Position numbers and translations under genes: made by a program. The notes under the pieces are model-generated. The model did no database searches and had not been told where the DNA came from. It saw only the letters and a list, made by a program, of their open reading frames with translations. 64,000 nt of DNA, from NCBI GenBank assembly GCA_039545275.1, contig BCHS01000002.1:1-64000 (forward strand). The letters are read 5' to 3'. This document shows, in pieces, positions 22,503 to 33,929 of this stretch. Within the stretch, counting starts at the first letter, position 1, and each line of letters begins with the position of its first letter. This DNA is from Pseudomicrostroma phylloplanum. Lineage: Eukaryota > Basidiomycota > Exobasidiomycetes > Microstromatales.

Positions 22503-23333
22503 CTAGCAGGTGGCCGAGGCAGAGGCGTCCCTGTATGCCTTGCCCATGACTCGCAGGGTGCCATTAGTGTACTGCAGATCCTGTCCAGTGACACTCTTGC
22601 TCTGTGCCTGTCGTGCAATATAGGCATACCTCGCAATAACACTCGAGCTCTTACTGTTGAAGTACTCGATCATCGACTCTACAAACTTCTTCCCGCCCTG
22701 CGTCTTTGCCACGGAAGACTCTACACCAAACTCGGTAATCCAGAGTGGGGTGACCTTGTAGTCGTTGATCCAGGTTTCGATGATATCCTGTACCTGTTCA
22801 GCGGAGCTAGCATAGGGGTGAATGGCATAGGCGTCGAATACACATCCTGTGCAGGCGGCCTTGAACTGCTTTAGCCAGTTGTACCCCTGGTTCGCAGCGG
22901 TAGATACGCTCACGGCCGGAGCGACGAGCTTGCGGTTGGAGGAGCGCAGAGGAGCAATGTACTGCTTCCACAGCTTTGCGGCGTCGGTGGGGGAGATGTT
23001 CGAACCGCCCACCGAAGTGGACATGTCTGGCTCGTTGAAGCCCAGCAGCCACGAGGCCGTCTTGACCGACGAGGCTGAAGCGAGCGAGGCAATGTTGTCC
23101 GCGGTGCGCTGCATGGGCACGTACTCCATGGGTGAGTAGCTTCCACCAGTGGGAAGGTACGTCTCCCAGTTGTACGTCCAGACTGTCTTGCCCTTGGAGT
23201 AAAGGGCGTTGACCGCCGTCGTTTCAAACCAGGGCCAGCCGACGCCGCGGGAAGGGGTGCTTGCCTCGACGGACGAGGCGGCGAGGAGGACAAGGGCGGC
23301 AGCGGCTGCTGCTTTGGGTGCAAAGGAGAGCAT
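22503..23333 (-). CDS. Secreted GH128-like glycoside hydrolase (Asl1-type beta-1,3-glucanase)
   Basis: One exon, 276 aa. Residues 1-24 form a signal peptide (Ala/Val/Leu-rich core ending SSVEAS). The mature part opens with RGVGWPWF, has an early Trp/Tyr-rich YNWETY, then LLGFNEPDMS with Glu101 and LWITEFGV with Glu201. This is the acid/base and nucleophile pair of the Asl1/GH128 TIM barrel. FDAYAIHPYA lies between them. GH128 enzymes cut beta-1,3-glucan; in yeasts and smuts they modify the cell wall. It lacks a Ser/Thr-rich linker, CBM or GPI tail, so it is probably freely secreted or wall-bound. I chose the start MLSFAPK because it gives a clean signal peptide; an in-frame upstream extension exists but has no such signal. 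Confidence 0.87.
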   Translation of the reverse strand: MLSFAPKAAAAAALVLLAASSVEASTPSRGVGWPWFETTAVNALYSKGKTVWTYNWETYLPTGGSYSPMEYVPMQRTADNIASLASASSVKTASWLLGFNEPDMSTSVGGSNISPTDAAKLWKQYIAPLRSSNRKLVAPAVSVSTAANQGYNWLKQFKAACTGCVFDAYAIHPYASSAEQVQDIIETWINDYKVTPLWITEFGVESSVAKTQGGKKFVESMIEYFNSKSSSVIARYAYIARQAQSKSVTGQDLQYTNGTLRVMGKAYRDASASATC

Positions 23334-24884
23334 ACTGAAAAAGGAGAGTGTTTGTATCGACGGAGGGGGGAGGGAGAGAGCACAGGGGTTGGGTATGTCT
23401 GAGGATGTGAATGCTACGAGGAGATCAAAGCCAGCTTTGGAGTCTCGAGGGGTGTAGAGGGGTAGGTATGTAGCTTGCGAAAGAGCGTGAGTGGGCGGTA
23501 GTGAGGATGAGGAAGCAGGATGGAGTGTGATGGTACAATACACTTTGATGAGTAGAATCACATATTAGTCCATCCGGCGTCTTAGTACGCTTGGTCCCCT
23601 TCCCCGCTTCCCCCTTGAGCAGCACGGCGATCCAGGGAGCATTGGAGCTTCATTCGTAAAGCTCGAGGTGTGTCTCTCTCCCCCGATCCAGGCCCGGGAG
23701 ATGTGCAGTGTGCAGTGTGGCAGCAGCGTGGCGTGAGTGTGGCGTGCAGCGCGTCTGTGGTGCGATGCCCGCCTGCTGCAAGGAGGCACTCGGTCCAGAG
23801 AAATACACACGCACTAACACCTACACACAGTTCTCTCTCCGTCGCGGCGCCGCATTAGACTAAACGGACTCGACTAGACTGCGAGCAGCGGGATTCACAC
23901 CCCGCAGAGTGTTGATCTGTCGCATTTCACCCCCGAGGGCAGGCAAGGCGGACAGGCAGACGGAGAAGAGGGAAAACGACGACTCGACAACTCTACTGGA
24001 GATGGCGAGATGAGCAACAAGCTCCACTCGATCGCTGTCGCTGTCGGTGTATGGATGGATGCAATCAGCACGGGGAAAGTCAACGGGGCACGAGGGGGGC
24101 GGAATGCTGACCCCCATCGACAGACCACGTCAGGTCATCAGGAGAGTGAGCAGTGCTCCCCTAGGCCATCCCCCGCCGCCGATGGCATTCCGCGCTACGC
24201 CCGCCACCGGATGCACGCCCTCCTCTCTCACACTCTCACACCAGAAACGCCGGTGTAGAGCTTACTTCCATCTCCCGCATCGGACGGCAGCGATCCCAGA
24301 TCTGCGCCCGGCGACTCGACTTGACTCGACGTGCAGCGCAGCGCGGTGCAGCATTCGTACGCCTTGCCATCGCTGTGCGCCTGACAGCCCTGACTTTGGC
24401 TTGACGCCCATCAGCATCGACGACTCCGCAACCTACCTTGGTTATCGCGCGCACTCATGTGCTGGGATGAGACGTTAGACTGCTCCCTCGATAGGCTGCC
24501 GCTGTGGAGGGTCACGAGACACTTCAGATTCAGGGGTGTGGGTGGTATCAATAGAATTTTCGAATTGGGAAGACAACAAGAGGGCTTAGAGGGAAGGTTC
24601 TGAAAGGTGGAAGTAAACAAAAGGTGCTCACAAAGCGGAGCCGGGTGGAAGAAAAGTAACGTGCCACTGCGAAAAACAAAAGGGGGTAAAAGGAGTGGCG
24701 AGAGCATCAAGGGGAGGGCGGATGGAACGAGCATACAAAGGGTCTAGTCGAAGAGAATAGCGATGGGAGCCAGGAGGTGATTGACTTGAGCTGACCTCAG
24801 ACCTCGACACAACGCAGCTTGTATGTCTACTTCTTGTCCAAGTGGACAGACGGTCTCTCTTCCGACTATTGCCAAGTCATACTC
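23334..24884. other. Long intergenic region (1.55 kb), no gene found
   Basis: Holds the GH128 promoter at the left end and the fasciclin 3' end at the right. Frames up to 143 codons (24047-24478) exist but are Arg/Pro/Ser-rich without motifs. Short local repetition such as GACTCGACTTGACTCGACG occurs near 24312. The centre could hide a non-coding RNA, but nothing in the sequence shows one. Confidence 0.45.
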
Positions 24885-26257
24885 TTACATGAGGAGGGCC
24901 AGGCCGGAAGCGAGCAGCAGACCAGTGATGACGACGCTGACGCCAGCCATGCTGACCTGCGAGGCACCAGAAGTGTCGCTGTCGGCGCCAGTAGCATCTC
25001 CGTTGTGGGCAGCGGCAGTGGCGGCAGCAGCGGGGTCAGTCTTGGTGTTGAGCAGGACAGCGTCGATACCGTGGACGACACCACCGTTGTACAGGTGGTC
25101 GGTGGAGACAATCTTGGCCGAGTAGTTGCCCGACACGAGGGAGAGGGTGCCGTTCATCGAGACGGTCAGGTTGACAGACTGACCACCGGCGGCGATGAGG
25201 GTGCCGACCAGGTGGGTGCTGTTGTCGATCATGGTGCTCATGTCAGCGAGGGCAGCGGCGGCCTGCTTCGAGAGGTCAGAGCTGTAGGCGACGGTACCGT
25301 TGAGGAAGTGTCCGCTGAAGGCAGCCACACGCTCAGCACCGGTGGCGTTCCGCAGAGCGTTCTGGGCCTTGGCGAAGGCGGCGTTGGTAGGAGCGAAGAA
25401 GGTCAGGCCGTTGGCGTTGGCGAGGGTCTCGGAGAGGTTGGCTGCGGCGATACCGTCGTTGAGCGAGGTGAAGTTGGTGGCCTTGAGGGTCGTCGAGAGG
25501 TTACCAGGGATGGTCAGGGCGCCAGTGAGAGGGTAGAGGCTGAGCTTGCCAGTGGAGATGTCGGCGTCGGTCTTGACGAAGCTGATGTTGCCCTCGTTGG
25601 TCACGACGACTGGCACACCACCGTTCCTGCTGATGACGACCTTTTGGGGAGCATCCTCGGGGAGCATGACGTAGGAGGCGTTGTTGAGCATGGTGGGCAG
25701 GACGGAGTGGTTGGTCTGGAAGAACTCCTTGGATGGGTAGTTGCCCATGACGACGTGGTAGGAGAGCAGAGCGAAGAGCATGTCCTTGGGGGCCTTGCTG
25801 AGGGTGGCGTTCAGCTTCGACAGAGCAGCATCGTTGGGTGCCAACAGCGTCACGTTCTGGTCACCAGTGACAATCTTGCCGATCTGCGGGACATTGAAAG
25901 AGGGAGAGCGCAGATGCAGAAAAGGTGTGTCAGATTCACCTGCCGTCTTGCGCAGTATCTTTCGAGGTCTACCATGGCGCCACTCACCTCCTCTGGGAAC
26001 TGGGCAAGAAGTCCGGACAGGATCTTGAAGTTGCCAATTCCATTCAGGCCAGCGATGAGGCTGGTGATGTCCGAGTCGTTACCTGCAACAGGCGTAGCAG
26101 TGGCGGGGGTAGTGGTGGTGTTGGTGGTGGCAGTGGAGTTATCGGCGGTGGTTGCGTTCATTGCAGCGGCAGCGTGGCCCTCGTGAGGGGCTGCACTGAC
26201 GACAGTGCAGGCCACGGCGGCTACCAAGGCTGCGCATGTGGATGCGAGGAACTTCAT
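24885..26257 (-). CDS. Fasciclin (FAS1) domain protein, probably GPI-anchored
   Basis: Two exons (26257-25988, 25883-24885) give 422 aa. A signal peptide (about 1-22, ending VSAAP) is followed by a Thr/Asn-rich stretch with NxT sites. Two FAS1 domains follow, at about 60-215 and 220-370. They show the H1/H2-like blocks VTLLAPNDAALSKL and LTFFAPTNAAFAKA, and a YHVV segment. At least ten N-glycosylation sequons are visible. The C-terminus has small residues (GADSDTSGAS) before a hydrophobic end (VVITGLLLASGLALLM), as for a GPI anchor. Such proteins act in cell adhesion and wall organisation at the cell surface. The intron splits the first FAS1 domain. A 455-codon open frame on the opposite strand is a shadow of the codon bias. 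Confidence 0.9.
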
Positions 26258-27222
26258 CGTGAGTATGGGTGAGTGTGAGCGTGAGGTGTGTGGTGGGGAT
26301 GGATGCGGGCGGATCTGGCAGAGTAATGTAGAGGGAGGAGAAGAGGGGGGAGAGGGGAGGGGAAGACGGGGTGCTGTGCTCTTGGTCGTTTGTGCTAAGT
26401 ACCATTCGTCAAGCTTCCAAGAAGGAAAAGTGCGCTGTGCCCCTTTTGCTCCTTTGCTGCCACGACTGTTCGTTCATCCTGCCTTGGCTCTACGCAGGCA
26501 CAAGCACTGCACCACACTGAGCATCACATTTTCCTCGTCACCTGGTAGTGCCCCTATACTGCCGCCCCCTGAACTACTTAGCCGCTCCGGTGCCTGAGCC
26601 GCCCTAAAGACGCAATACACTGCCGTGGCCTCACTGGTCACGAGCTTTCCATTCTTGGCGATACGGCAGGCGCCGTCCCTCGGTCTTCAGCATCCGCTCA
26701 CCACATGCCTAGACATCGTTGCGGCCCGACAGCCTACAGAGGGCCATTCTCGGACATGACCTCGGGTTCTTCTCCTCTTAAAGCAGATTCCTTGCGCCGA
26801 CTGAGCGGATCACACGATGGCCCAATGTGATCCACCACAAGTTTCCCGATCATTTGATGCTTGCCTATGGAAGGTGATAGTTGCAGTATGTGTCTGCGAG
26901 ACTGTTGTGACTAACAGAGTAGAGAGAAGGAAACACGCACCCGAACAGGCAAGACGCCTCGCTTCGGATCCGGGCCCTTCTCTTCTCGCGCACGGGCGTA
27001 AGGGCGCTGGCTGCCTTCGGCCGAACCCGCTGTCTGGTAATGCGGGGTAGCCGGGCTGACCTTCCCCACAGTCGCCTGACCCGCAATCGTCGCTAGTGGA
27101 CGCCGGCTGACATTTCCCCCAGACGCTTGAGCTGAGTACAGTGTCCTTCCATATTCCTCCTTCCTCTCAATCTCTCTCACTCGTTCTTCTTGCTTCCTGC
27201 CTCGTCCAATCGAGCAGCCATC
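26258..27222. other. Divergent promoter region between FAS1 and acyl-CoA synthetase genes
   Basis: 965 bp between divergent start codons. CT-rich tracts sit just ahead of both starts (27150-27200 on plus; purine-rich 26330-26370 seen from plus). No gene, RNA gene or repeat recognised. Confidence 0.5.
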
Positions 27223-29256
27223 ATGACCGTCTTCACGTCCAGCTCGCGCGATGTGCCGGAGATCCCGGACGACATGGACCTCTACACTTTCATGACCGAG
27301 TACTATCCTGATTACCGGTTCGACGCCCGAGGTACAGGCACTGCCCTGCTCATCGACGAAGAGACTGGGCAAAAATGGACCTACGAGGACACGAAAGAGA
27401 GGATCGACCTCCTTGCCATCGGTCTGCGGGAGAAGCTGGGCGTCAAAGAGGATACAGTCGTGGCCGTCTTCTCGGCCAACTGCGTAGACTACATCGTGAC
27501 TATCCTCGCATGCCACAAGGTTGGCGCCATTGTCTCGTGCGCCAACCCTTCCTTCCAGCCAGCTGAGCTAGCATACCAGCTTGATGCTTCCAAAGCAACC
27601 GCCCTCTTTGTTGGCGAAGAGGCACAGCCCGAGGGCATTCAAGCTGCTGAAAAGGCGGGCATGGCAAAGGACCACGTAATCGTCATGCAGACACCGAAGA
27701 CCTGTCAAGCGAAGGGAGCTCTGAAGGGAGGAGACAGGAGGGTACAGGAGAATGCTTGGGCGGTGAGTTGCCAGCGAGAGATCGAGGCATGCGTTTCCGC
27801 CTCGCTGACCTCCACAATTCTGTTTGAACAGCTCGAGGGACTAGTAGCAGAAGGCAAAGACCTCCTAGCCTCAAAGGGCTCTTCCATGCTGGAAAAGGCT
27901 CGTCCGAAGCTGGGTAAGGGCGGCAATCGCAAGAAGCTGGCGTTCTTGTCCTTCTCCTCGGGCACTACCGGTCTGCCAAAGGGCGTCATGATCCAGCACT
28001 ACGCCCCGATAGCCAACGTCCTGCAGAATTGCGTCTTCAACGAAATGAAGAACCCTCCTCAGCCAGGCGACCGCTACCAGCCAGGGAAAGACGTCTCTCT
28101 GGGCGGACTACCCTTTTACCACATCTATGGTCTAGTAGTCTCTCTACTCTTCACCTTCTTCTCCGGCATCACCAATGTCTGCATCCCCAAGTTCAAAGGG
28201 ATCGAGGCAATGATTCGCACTGCCTTGAAGTATCGTATCACGCTCTGGTGGCTAGTACCACCACAGGTCGTGCTGCTAGTGAAGGATCCCTCTGCCAAGA
28301 AGTACTACGGCGAGCTACAGGACCTCGTCCGCTTCATGATGATTGGAGCCGCCCCTCTGTCCGACGATCTCAGTGGCAGACTGGAGGCCGTGCTACCAGG
28401 ACTGGACTGGGGGCAGGGCTGGGGAATGACCGAGTGCTGCACAGTCGGTACAATGCATCCCCCCAAGACACGCGCCGTCTTCGGATCTGCTGGCAGACTC
28501 TTCCCCAACGTGTCTGCCAAGGTGGTCAATGCAGATGGTAAGGAGGTCGGAGTGGACGAGGCAGGCGAGTTCTGGATCAAGGGACCAACGGTCACGCTGG
28601 GCTACTTGAGCAATGAGAAGGCTACGGAGGAAATGTGGCTCAAAGACGGGTGGCTTAGGACGGGAGATGAGGTGAAGTTCAACAAGGAGGGGGATATGTT
28701 CATTGTTGATCGATTGAAGGAACTGATCAAGGTCAAGGGTGAGTAGGCGTGGCGCCTCAGCAAGGGCACGGGCATTCTCTCACATCATACGCTCTCCATA
28801 TCATTCCTGCAGGCTTCCAAGTCGCTCCAGCCGAGCTGGAAGGCTGGATCCTCAATCACGACGATGTAGCTGATGTCGGCGTCATTGGCCTACCAAATGA
28901 AGAGTCGGGCGAGATTCCCATCGCCTTTATCACACTGTCAGCCTCAGCAAAGGAGAGCAAAAAGGATGTTGCCGAGGTCAAGAAGAGCGTCAAGAAGTTT
29001 GTCGCGGTCAACAAGATCCGGTACAAGCATCTAGGCAGAGTCGAGATGTGAGTGACCAGCCGGGGGCATGGTAGAGCCAGAGCTGTGTGCGAACTTGACT
29101 GACCCTCCTGATATCCCCCTCACTTCCATTTCCCTTCTGCTTAGTCTTGATGCGATTCCGAAGACGGCTAGTGGGAAGATTTTGCGCAAGGACCTGCGCG
29201 TCCTGGCGAAGGAATTGAGAGCAGAAGACCCAGAGCAGGATAAGGCCAAGCTATAG
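27223..29256 (+). CDS. Acyl-CoA synthetase / 4-coumarate-CoA ligase-like, peroxisomal (AKL)
   Basis: Four exons (27223-27762, 27832-28738, 28813-29047, 29145-29256) give 597 aa of the ANL adenylate-forming family. It shows the A3 motif FSSGTTGLPKG (about 221-231), [37 protein letters not shown] and, in the last exon, PKTASGKILRKDL with the catalytic lysine. It activates a carboxylic acid to an acyl-adenylate and then a CoA thioester. The protein ends KAKL; the last three residues AKL form a type-1 peroxisomal targeting signal, so fatty or aromatic acid activation for beta-oxidation is likely. A loop of about 35 residues between exons 1 and 2 is polar and variable. The last intron cuts within RVE/ILDAIPK. 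Substrate cannot be told from sequence alone. Confidence 0.93.
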
Positions 29257-29519
29257 GCGACCAGTGTATCATGGAGAGCAATGCAAATGTTCAACGGCAT
29301 CATGATGATAGCATCCTGTTGAGGGGTGCTGTCCGAATTGGGAGGGGCATCTGCTCTCGAGGTCAATGAAGGTCAACAGGGCTTGTACGACAACGGAGGC
29401 TCAATTTATGACACAGCCTCTGGAAGGCGAGAGCGACGATATGCGGCATGTATGAGGGTATCATTTGGTTTATGTTGACGGTAAAGGCTGGGCTAGTCGT
29501 GTGCTCCCTGCGCTGGCCT

Positions 29520-30507
29520 TCAGTAGAAGCAGATTGTATGCAAGAGTGGGTGAGGGTGCTTCTTCATCTGCTGCTCCACTATGCCCGATATGTCCTCGTC
29601 CAAGTTGCTCGAAGCATTGAGAGCCCGGCAGAGGTCCAAGATTGCCTTGCCGGCGAGGAGAGCCTCTTCGTGATTGTCTTTGATCTCGACGTTGATGATG
29701 TGCACAGGCCGACTGTACTCGCCGTTGCGTGAGAGCAGGTCTGTGTACGAGGGAGGGGGTAGTGTTCAGCGATCAACCACACAGTCTTTAGTTCCGCCCA
29801 ATACTCACCCTCTACGACTGCGTCGAAGCACCTCTCTTCACAGGTGATGACCACATCAGCAGTGGCCCTTCCCTCGTGCCATCTTTCCGGTGCCCTCTTG
29901 ATCTTCCTATTGCGATCAAGCATGGGAAGGATACCGTTCAAAGTATACAGGCGCTCGTCTTGTGATTTCAGATCACGGTACATATCATCGTACGGTGTAC
30001 CGAACGTGTAAATGTTAGGCTTGTCGATGGCTGGACCGGGTAGTCTCACAGCTGATCCTGTGCCTGCCGAGAATACTCTGAAGCCATTTGCGCTGCGCGA
30101 AGTGAGCAGATTGCAAGGCAGATCAAAGGTCTGGTCAGCATCAGACACCGAAGCGCGATTGTAATCGAAGTAGCTTTCCTCGACTTACCTTAAGACGTTG
30201 TGTGCCTCCATCGATCGGTTCTGGCGGGGTGGAAGGGAAGGTCAAGGACGGTAGAAGTGAGCCGCCGAGACTTCCAGCAGAGCGCTTCCGGCTGTGTGTA
30301 TCCTCTTTCTGAGCCTCTCTCCAAAGCACCTCAAGTTGTCCAACTCACGTTGTTGCTGGCGCATACGACGCAGAACATGTTTCCCAGCCTCTCCATCTCC
30401 GTTGCGGACATGCCTTGACCTCTAGCAGCGTCCATTGCAGCATTCTGGACCGTCTGCAGCTTAGAGGAAGAGGAGGAAGCGAGTGGAGGGGGCGCAAAGG
30501 TGGCCAT
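29520..30507 (-). CDS. SSU72: RNA polymerase II CTD phosphatase SSU72
   Basis: Four exons (30507-30349, 30220-30189, 30092-29809, 29740-29520) give 231 aa. The active site is assembled across the first intron: VCASNN in exon 1 joins NRSMEAHN in exon 2, making C-X5-R-S with Cys49 and Arg55. The rest is typical: [54 protein letters not shown] and [19 protein letters not shown]72 removes phosphate from Ser5 and Ser7 of the RNA polymerase II CTD and works in 3'-end processing and termination. It is slightly longer than yeast SSU72, with a Ser-rich N-terminal extension of about 40 residues. Exon 2 is only 32 nt. The gene is convergent with the acyl-CoA synthetase, 263 bp apart. Confidence 0.95.
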
Positions 30508-31368
30508 GTCGGAGCCGCAATACAGCCCAAGACGAATTGTGTGAGCCTTGAAAAGATGTTGCTGCTTGCTTACGGGATGCTGTGGAGTTTGCGAAGCGGT
30601 GAGGACGGCGGAGAAGGCTGGCACCAATCAGATTTGGTGTGAGGCTGGGTGGTGGTGGTGGTGATGATTGTTCCGGCCGACGGAAAGGGCACCACGTGGC
30701 TCAGAGCGGGAAGGGGCGCCGCGCTTGACCCGATTTGTGCCTCTGAAGCCTGTACGCTGTCCACACATGATGACCTTGAAGGAGCATCACTGCCGTCGCG
30801 GAGAATGCCAAAACTTTGCTTTGTAGCTACTTGGTCATGGCCTCGGTAGGGCTTCGCGCTTCGGACGCTGGCCAGTGTCGGCCTCTCGTCCAAGTAGCTG
30901 CCACGCCGGATCTGATATGGATGGGCATCTACTAGAGCACACGCACTCTCCTTGTCCGCGTGGGCTGATCTACGACGACGTTCAAAGGCCCAAGTCAGCC
31001 ATGGACGGGAATGCTGGGACCCCTGTCAGCTTCAACGTGAAAAGCAGCAGGGAAGCCTCACTGTCACTCGTCTGTCGTCATCGGAATTCTGTCGGTCGAT
31101 CGGGCAGGACTGCACTCCCAGAAGGTGGTGGAATCCTGCTCTGGCCGACAGGCATGTCATCGCCTCTTTTATCATATCACAGGCACGTCCCTACGCGTGC
31201 ACTCAGAAACTGACGTATATCGTACCCTCTGTTTGCAAATGCTATCGGAATTTCATTATGCACATCCGATGTGGTTGCGGTCCCCAAACCTTCCACTAAG
31301 CTACGCTTTACAATGTCCTTTTGCCTGATCTCCTTCCTTCCATCATGTTTCATCAACATCCCTTTCCT
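30508..31368. other. Intergenic region between SSU72 and glutathione transferase
   Basis: 861 bp containing the SSU72 promoter and the GST 3' region; both genes lie on the minus strand. A short GTG repeat (TGGTGGTGGTGGTGATG) lies at about 30650-30666. No supported gene. Confidence 0.5.
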
Positions 31369-32130
31369 CTAAGACTTGGGGAGCTTCTCGTCGGCAGTCT
31401 TGATTTGCGGGTCGGCATTGATGGTGTCGAGCCACTTGGTCACGTGAGTGTAAGGGCTGATGTCGACCTTTCCAAAGGAAGCAATGTTGACCCAGGAGTA
31501 GAAGGAGTAGTCTGCAATGGTAGGTCGGTCCAGAGCAATGTACTGCGAGCCACGAGAGCTCTGTCGTGCCAGTTGGTCATCGAGTATCTTGTACAGCCTG
31601 TGGGTCTCGCCCTCGAAACGAGTAAATGCGGACTTCTGGGGCTCCTCGCCGTAGGTGCCCTTCCAGTAGTGGTGCAGGTAGTTGACGTTTCCTTGCACGG
31701 GTCCCAGACCGGAGAGCTGGTGGGTGAGCCACTGCATGGTAATGGTCTGCTCCTGGACATCCTTTCCGAAAAACTTGCCCTCCTTGTCGTACTGAGCAGC
31801 AAGGTAGAAGAGGATGGCTCCCGACTCCCAAACGACAAAGTCGTTCTGCTGGTGGTCAACCAGTGCGGGGACTCGGCCGTTGGGGTTCAGCTGGAGGAAC
31901 TTGCCCTTTACGCCCTTCTCGTGGTCCTCTCCAAAGTCCAGTGCAACGACTTCGTAGCTCAGACCGAGCTTCTCGAGGAGGATGGCAACCTTCAAGGGGT
32001 TGGGGCCGCTGTGTAGGGCAAGAAATGGGTGAGGTGGAAATGTCAGTAAGGCCACGGTCCGCGTTAGCGGCGTTAAGGATGCACAAGCTACTCACGGGCC
32101 ACGGTGAGAGTAGAGGGTGAATTGAGCCAT
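31369..32130 (-). CDS. Glutathione S-transferase, URE2-like
   Basis: Two exons (32130-32096, 32008-31369) give 224 aa; exon 1 encodes only MAQFTLYSHRGP. The thioredoxin-like N-domain has LYSHRGPGPNPLKVAILLEKLGL, NPNGRVPALVDHQ with the cis-proline, and VWESGAILFYLA carrying the Glu-Ser glutathione-binding pair. The helical C-domain runs to TKWLDTINADPQIK, with DRPTIADYSFYSWV holding the N-capping Asp region. It conjugates or reduces substrates with glutathione; URE2-like GSTs of fungi often act on oxidised glutathione adducts. There is no prion-like Asn-rich domain. The downstream gene, in divergent orientation, is a dienelactone hydrolase, so the two may share a detoxification role. Confidence 0.92.
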
Positions 32131-32526
32131 TTTTGAAAGTGTATTTGGAAACTTGGTATAGATGATGGGACAAGACCTGACTGGAAGTGGCGGACGAAGG
32201 TTGCAGCCACCATCAAATAGTCCNCCCCGCCCCTGTTGTGGAGTGTCCAGTCTGGCGGACCAGCGTGACATGGCTTCCCCGCCGAAGCATGTCGAAAGTC
32301 TACCCTCCGGCCCCACGCGCTCGTGCCACCTTGCTCTCGCCGCCCCGCCCAAATGCCGCCCTCGGCGACTGGACTGCTCCTTCTCCACATCCGCGCCATC
32401 CGGCCGGCCTTAAGACCGGTATGCGCATGTGGGAACACCATCTTCCATTAATTCTCATCGTAATCCTTCTCAAGCAAAGGAATTGTCTCAACCCGAACAA
32501 TCCAACTACACCCGACTACACTCACA
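32131..32526. promoter_or_regulatory. Divergent promoter of GST and dienelactone hydrolase genes
   Basis: 396 bp between the two start codons. GC-rich centre (32220-32410) contains an ambiguous base at 32224. No specific operator recognised; the bidirectional role follows from gene order. Confidence 0.5.
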
Positions 32527-33482
32527 ATGCCTGCTTTCTGCCAACACTGCTACGAACTCCCCGGCGAGCTCAAGGGCAAGCCTACCGGCTCGGAGATCGA
32601 GATCGGTGGTGTCCCTTCTTACGTCTCCACCCCTCAGTCTGGCAAGGGAACCATCCTCCTCGCCACTGACATCTTTGGTCTGGGAATCTCCAATGCAAAG
32701 ATTGTGGCTGATGTCCTCGCCCAGGAGTCTGGCTTCACCGTCGTGGTGCCCGACTACTTTGAGGGTGAGCCCATGAAGCCCGAGGTGAGTACCATATGCA
32801 GGCTCAATCCGTGTCCTTGGTCGATCGAGAAGCTAATCACCATACCATGTTGTGCGACGCCTTTCCCTCACCTTCTACAGGAGTTTGTGTTCCCTAAGCA
32901 CACCGATGAGGGTACCCCCAGCGATGAGCAGATGGGTGCCAACATGGAGAACATGACAAAGTGGGTCCAGAAGGGACACTCTCCCAACGAGACATATCCC
33001 ATTCTCAAGAAGGTCATCGACGCCGTCAGGGGAGACGGACCTGTCGGCGTTGTAGGCTTCTGTGTGAGTACAGCCGTGCCGTCAGGTTGAGCCTCTCCCG
33101 CGATTATACTGATCGGACTTTGCCTACCGTTTCTCCCCATCAACAGTACGGAGGCAAGATCGCTGGTCTTGCTGCTCAGGATGCCCTTGTCCAGGGAGCT
33201 TCCATCTACCACGCTGCCATGCTTGAGGCTGACGAGGCCAACAACGTCAAGGTCCCCGTTTTGCTGAACATGGCCGACTGGGACCCCACCTTCAATGGCG
33301 TCGAGGAGGCATGGCAGGAGACTCTTAAGAAGAAGAGCCTCCTCGACTCTCGATCGAAGAAGTACCCTGGCACCATCCACGGCTTCGGCTCCCGCCCTTC
33401 GCAGGACAAGCCGGACGTCATGGCTGCCTACAAGGAGGCTCTGTCCAACACTGCCGAGTTCTTCAAGCAGGTGCTCGTCTGA
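32527..33482 (+). CDS. Dienelactone hydrolase family protein
   Basis: Three exons (32527-32784, 32881-33063, 33147-33482) give 258 aa with an alpha/beta-hydrolase fold. The nucleophile elbow is split by an intron: GVVGFC (Cys147) joins YGGKIAGLAA, giving G-F-C-Y-G-G. The triad is completed by Asp in MADWDP (191 or 193) and His225 in TIHGFG. IFGLGISNAKIVADVLAQ and VVPDYFEGEP are typical of the family. Bacterial relatives open the lactone ring of dienelactones in aromatic degradation; fungal members are cytosolic hydrolases of uncertain substrate. High use of C-ending codons suggests strong expression. Confidence 0.92.
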
Positions 33483-33929
33483 GGGATTCCTGTGCGTCAG
33501 AGTAAAGGAAATGAGTTGTTGAAGTCATGTAATCGAAGCAGCAGTAAGAGAGTTTCAAAATACATATGTTTGTATCAGGATTAGTGGTAGACTCTCGCTC
33601 GCCTGTTCTGTCCGTGAGCGTGCGAATACGTCAAGCAGTAGCACTTCCGGGTGTTCTTGCGTGCGTGCGTGCATGCGGGTGTACGTCGGTCGGGGTCTGA
33701 TCACGTGACGCCGGCGTGCGTGGGTAGGAAGGCTGCTCGCCCTTGCCGGCACCTTGCCTGAGACGCCACGCGAGCGGAGGCCCAGCTGAGCGGCGCAGGT
33801 TGGAAGAAGTGGCAGCAATGAAAAAGGAAAACTCGCTCGGGGCGGGGCAGAAGGGAGTCACTCACTCCAACATCGACGTGAGACCTGCGATACCCACCCA
33901 CCTCACCCACTCATCACCACCATACAACC
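33483..33929. other. Intergenic region upstream of ILV5
   Basis: 447 bp between the hydrolase stop and the ILV5 start. A GTGCGT-rich run (TTGCGTGCGTGCGTGCATGC, about 33657-33676) and a GATCACGTGACG element (about 33699-33710) are visible. The latter contains the palindrome TCACGTGA, a bHLH-type E-box that could serve ILV5 regulation. Confidence 0.5.

Noticed and set aside
23880..23915. tRNA T-arm-like sequence on minus (GCGGGGTGTGAATCCCGC)
   Set aside because: The loop is 8 nt and lacks the TTCRA core. No matching A box or acceptor stem found near.
24819..26186. 455-codon open frame on plus, Gly/Val/Glu-rich
   Set aside because: Exactly antisense to the fasciclin gene, which has signal peptide, FAS1 motifs, sequons and GPI end. 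The open antisense frame follows from GC-ending codon bias.
31321..32016. 231-codon open frame on plus
   Set aside because: Antisense shadow of the GST gene, which shows clear GST motifs in two exons.
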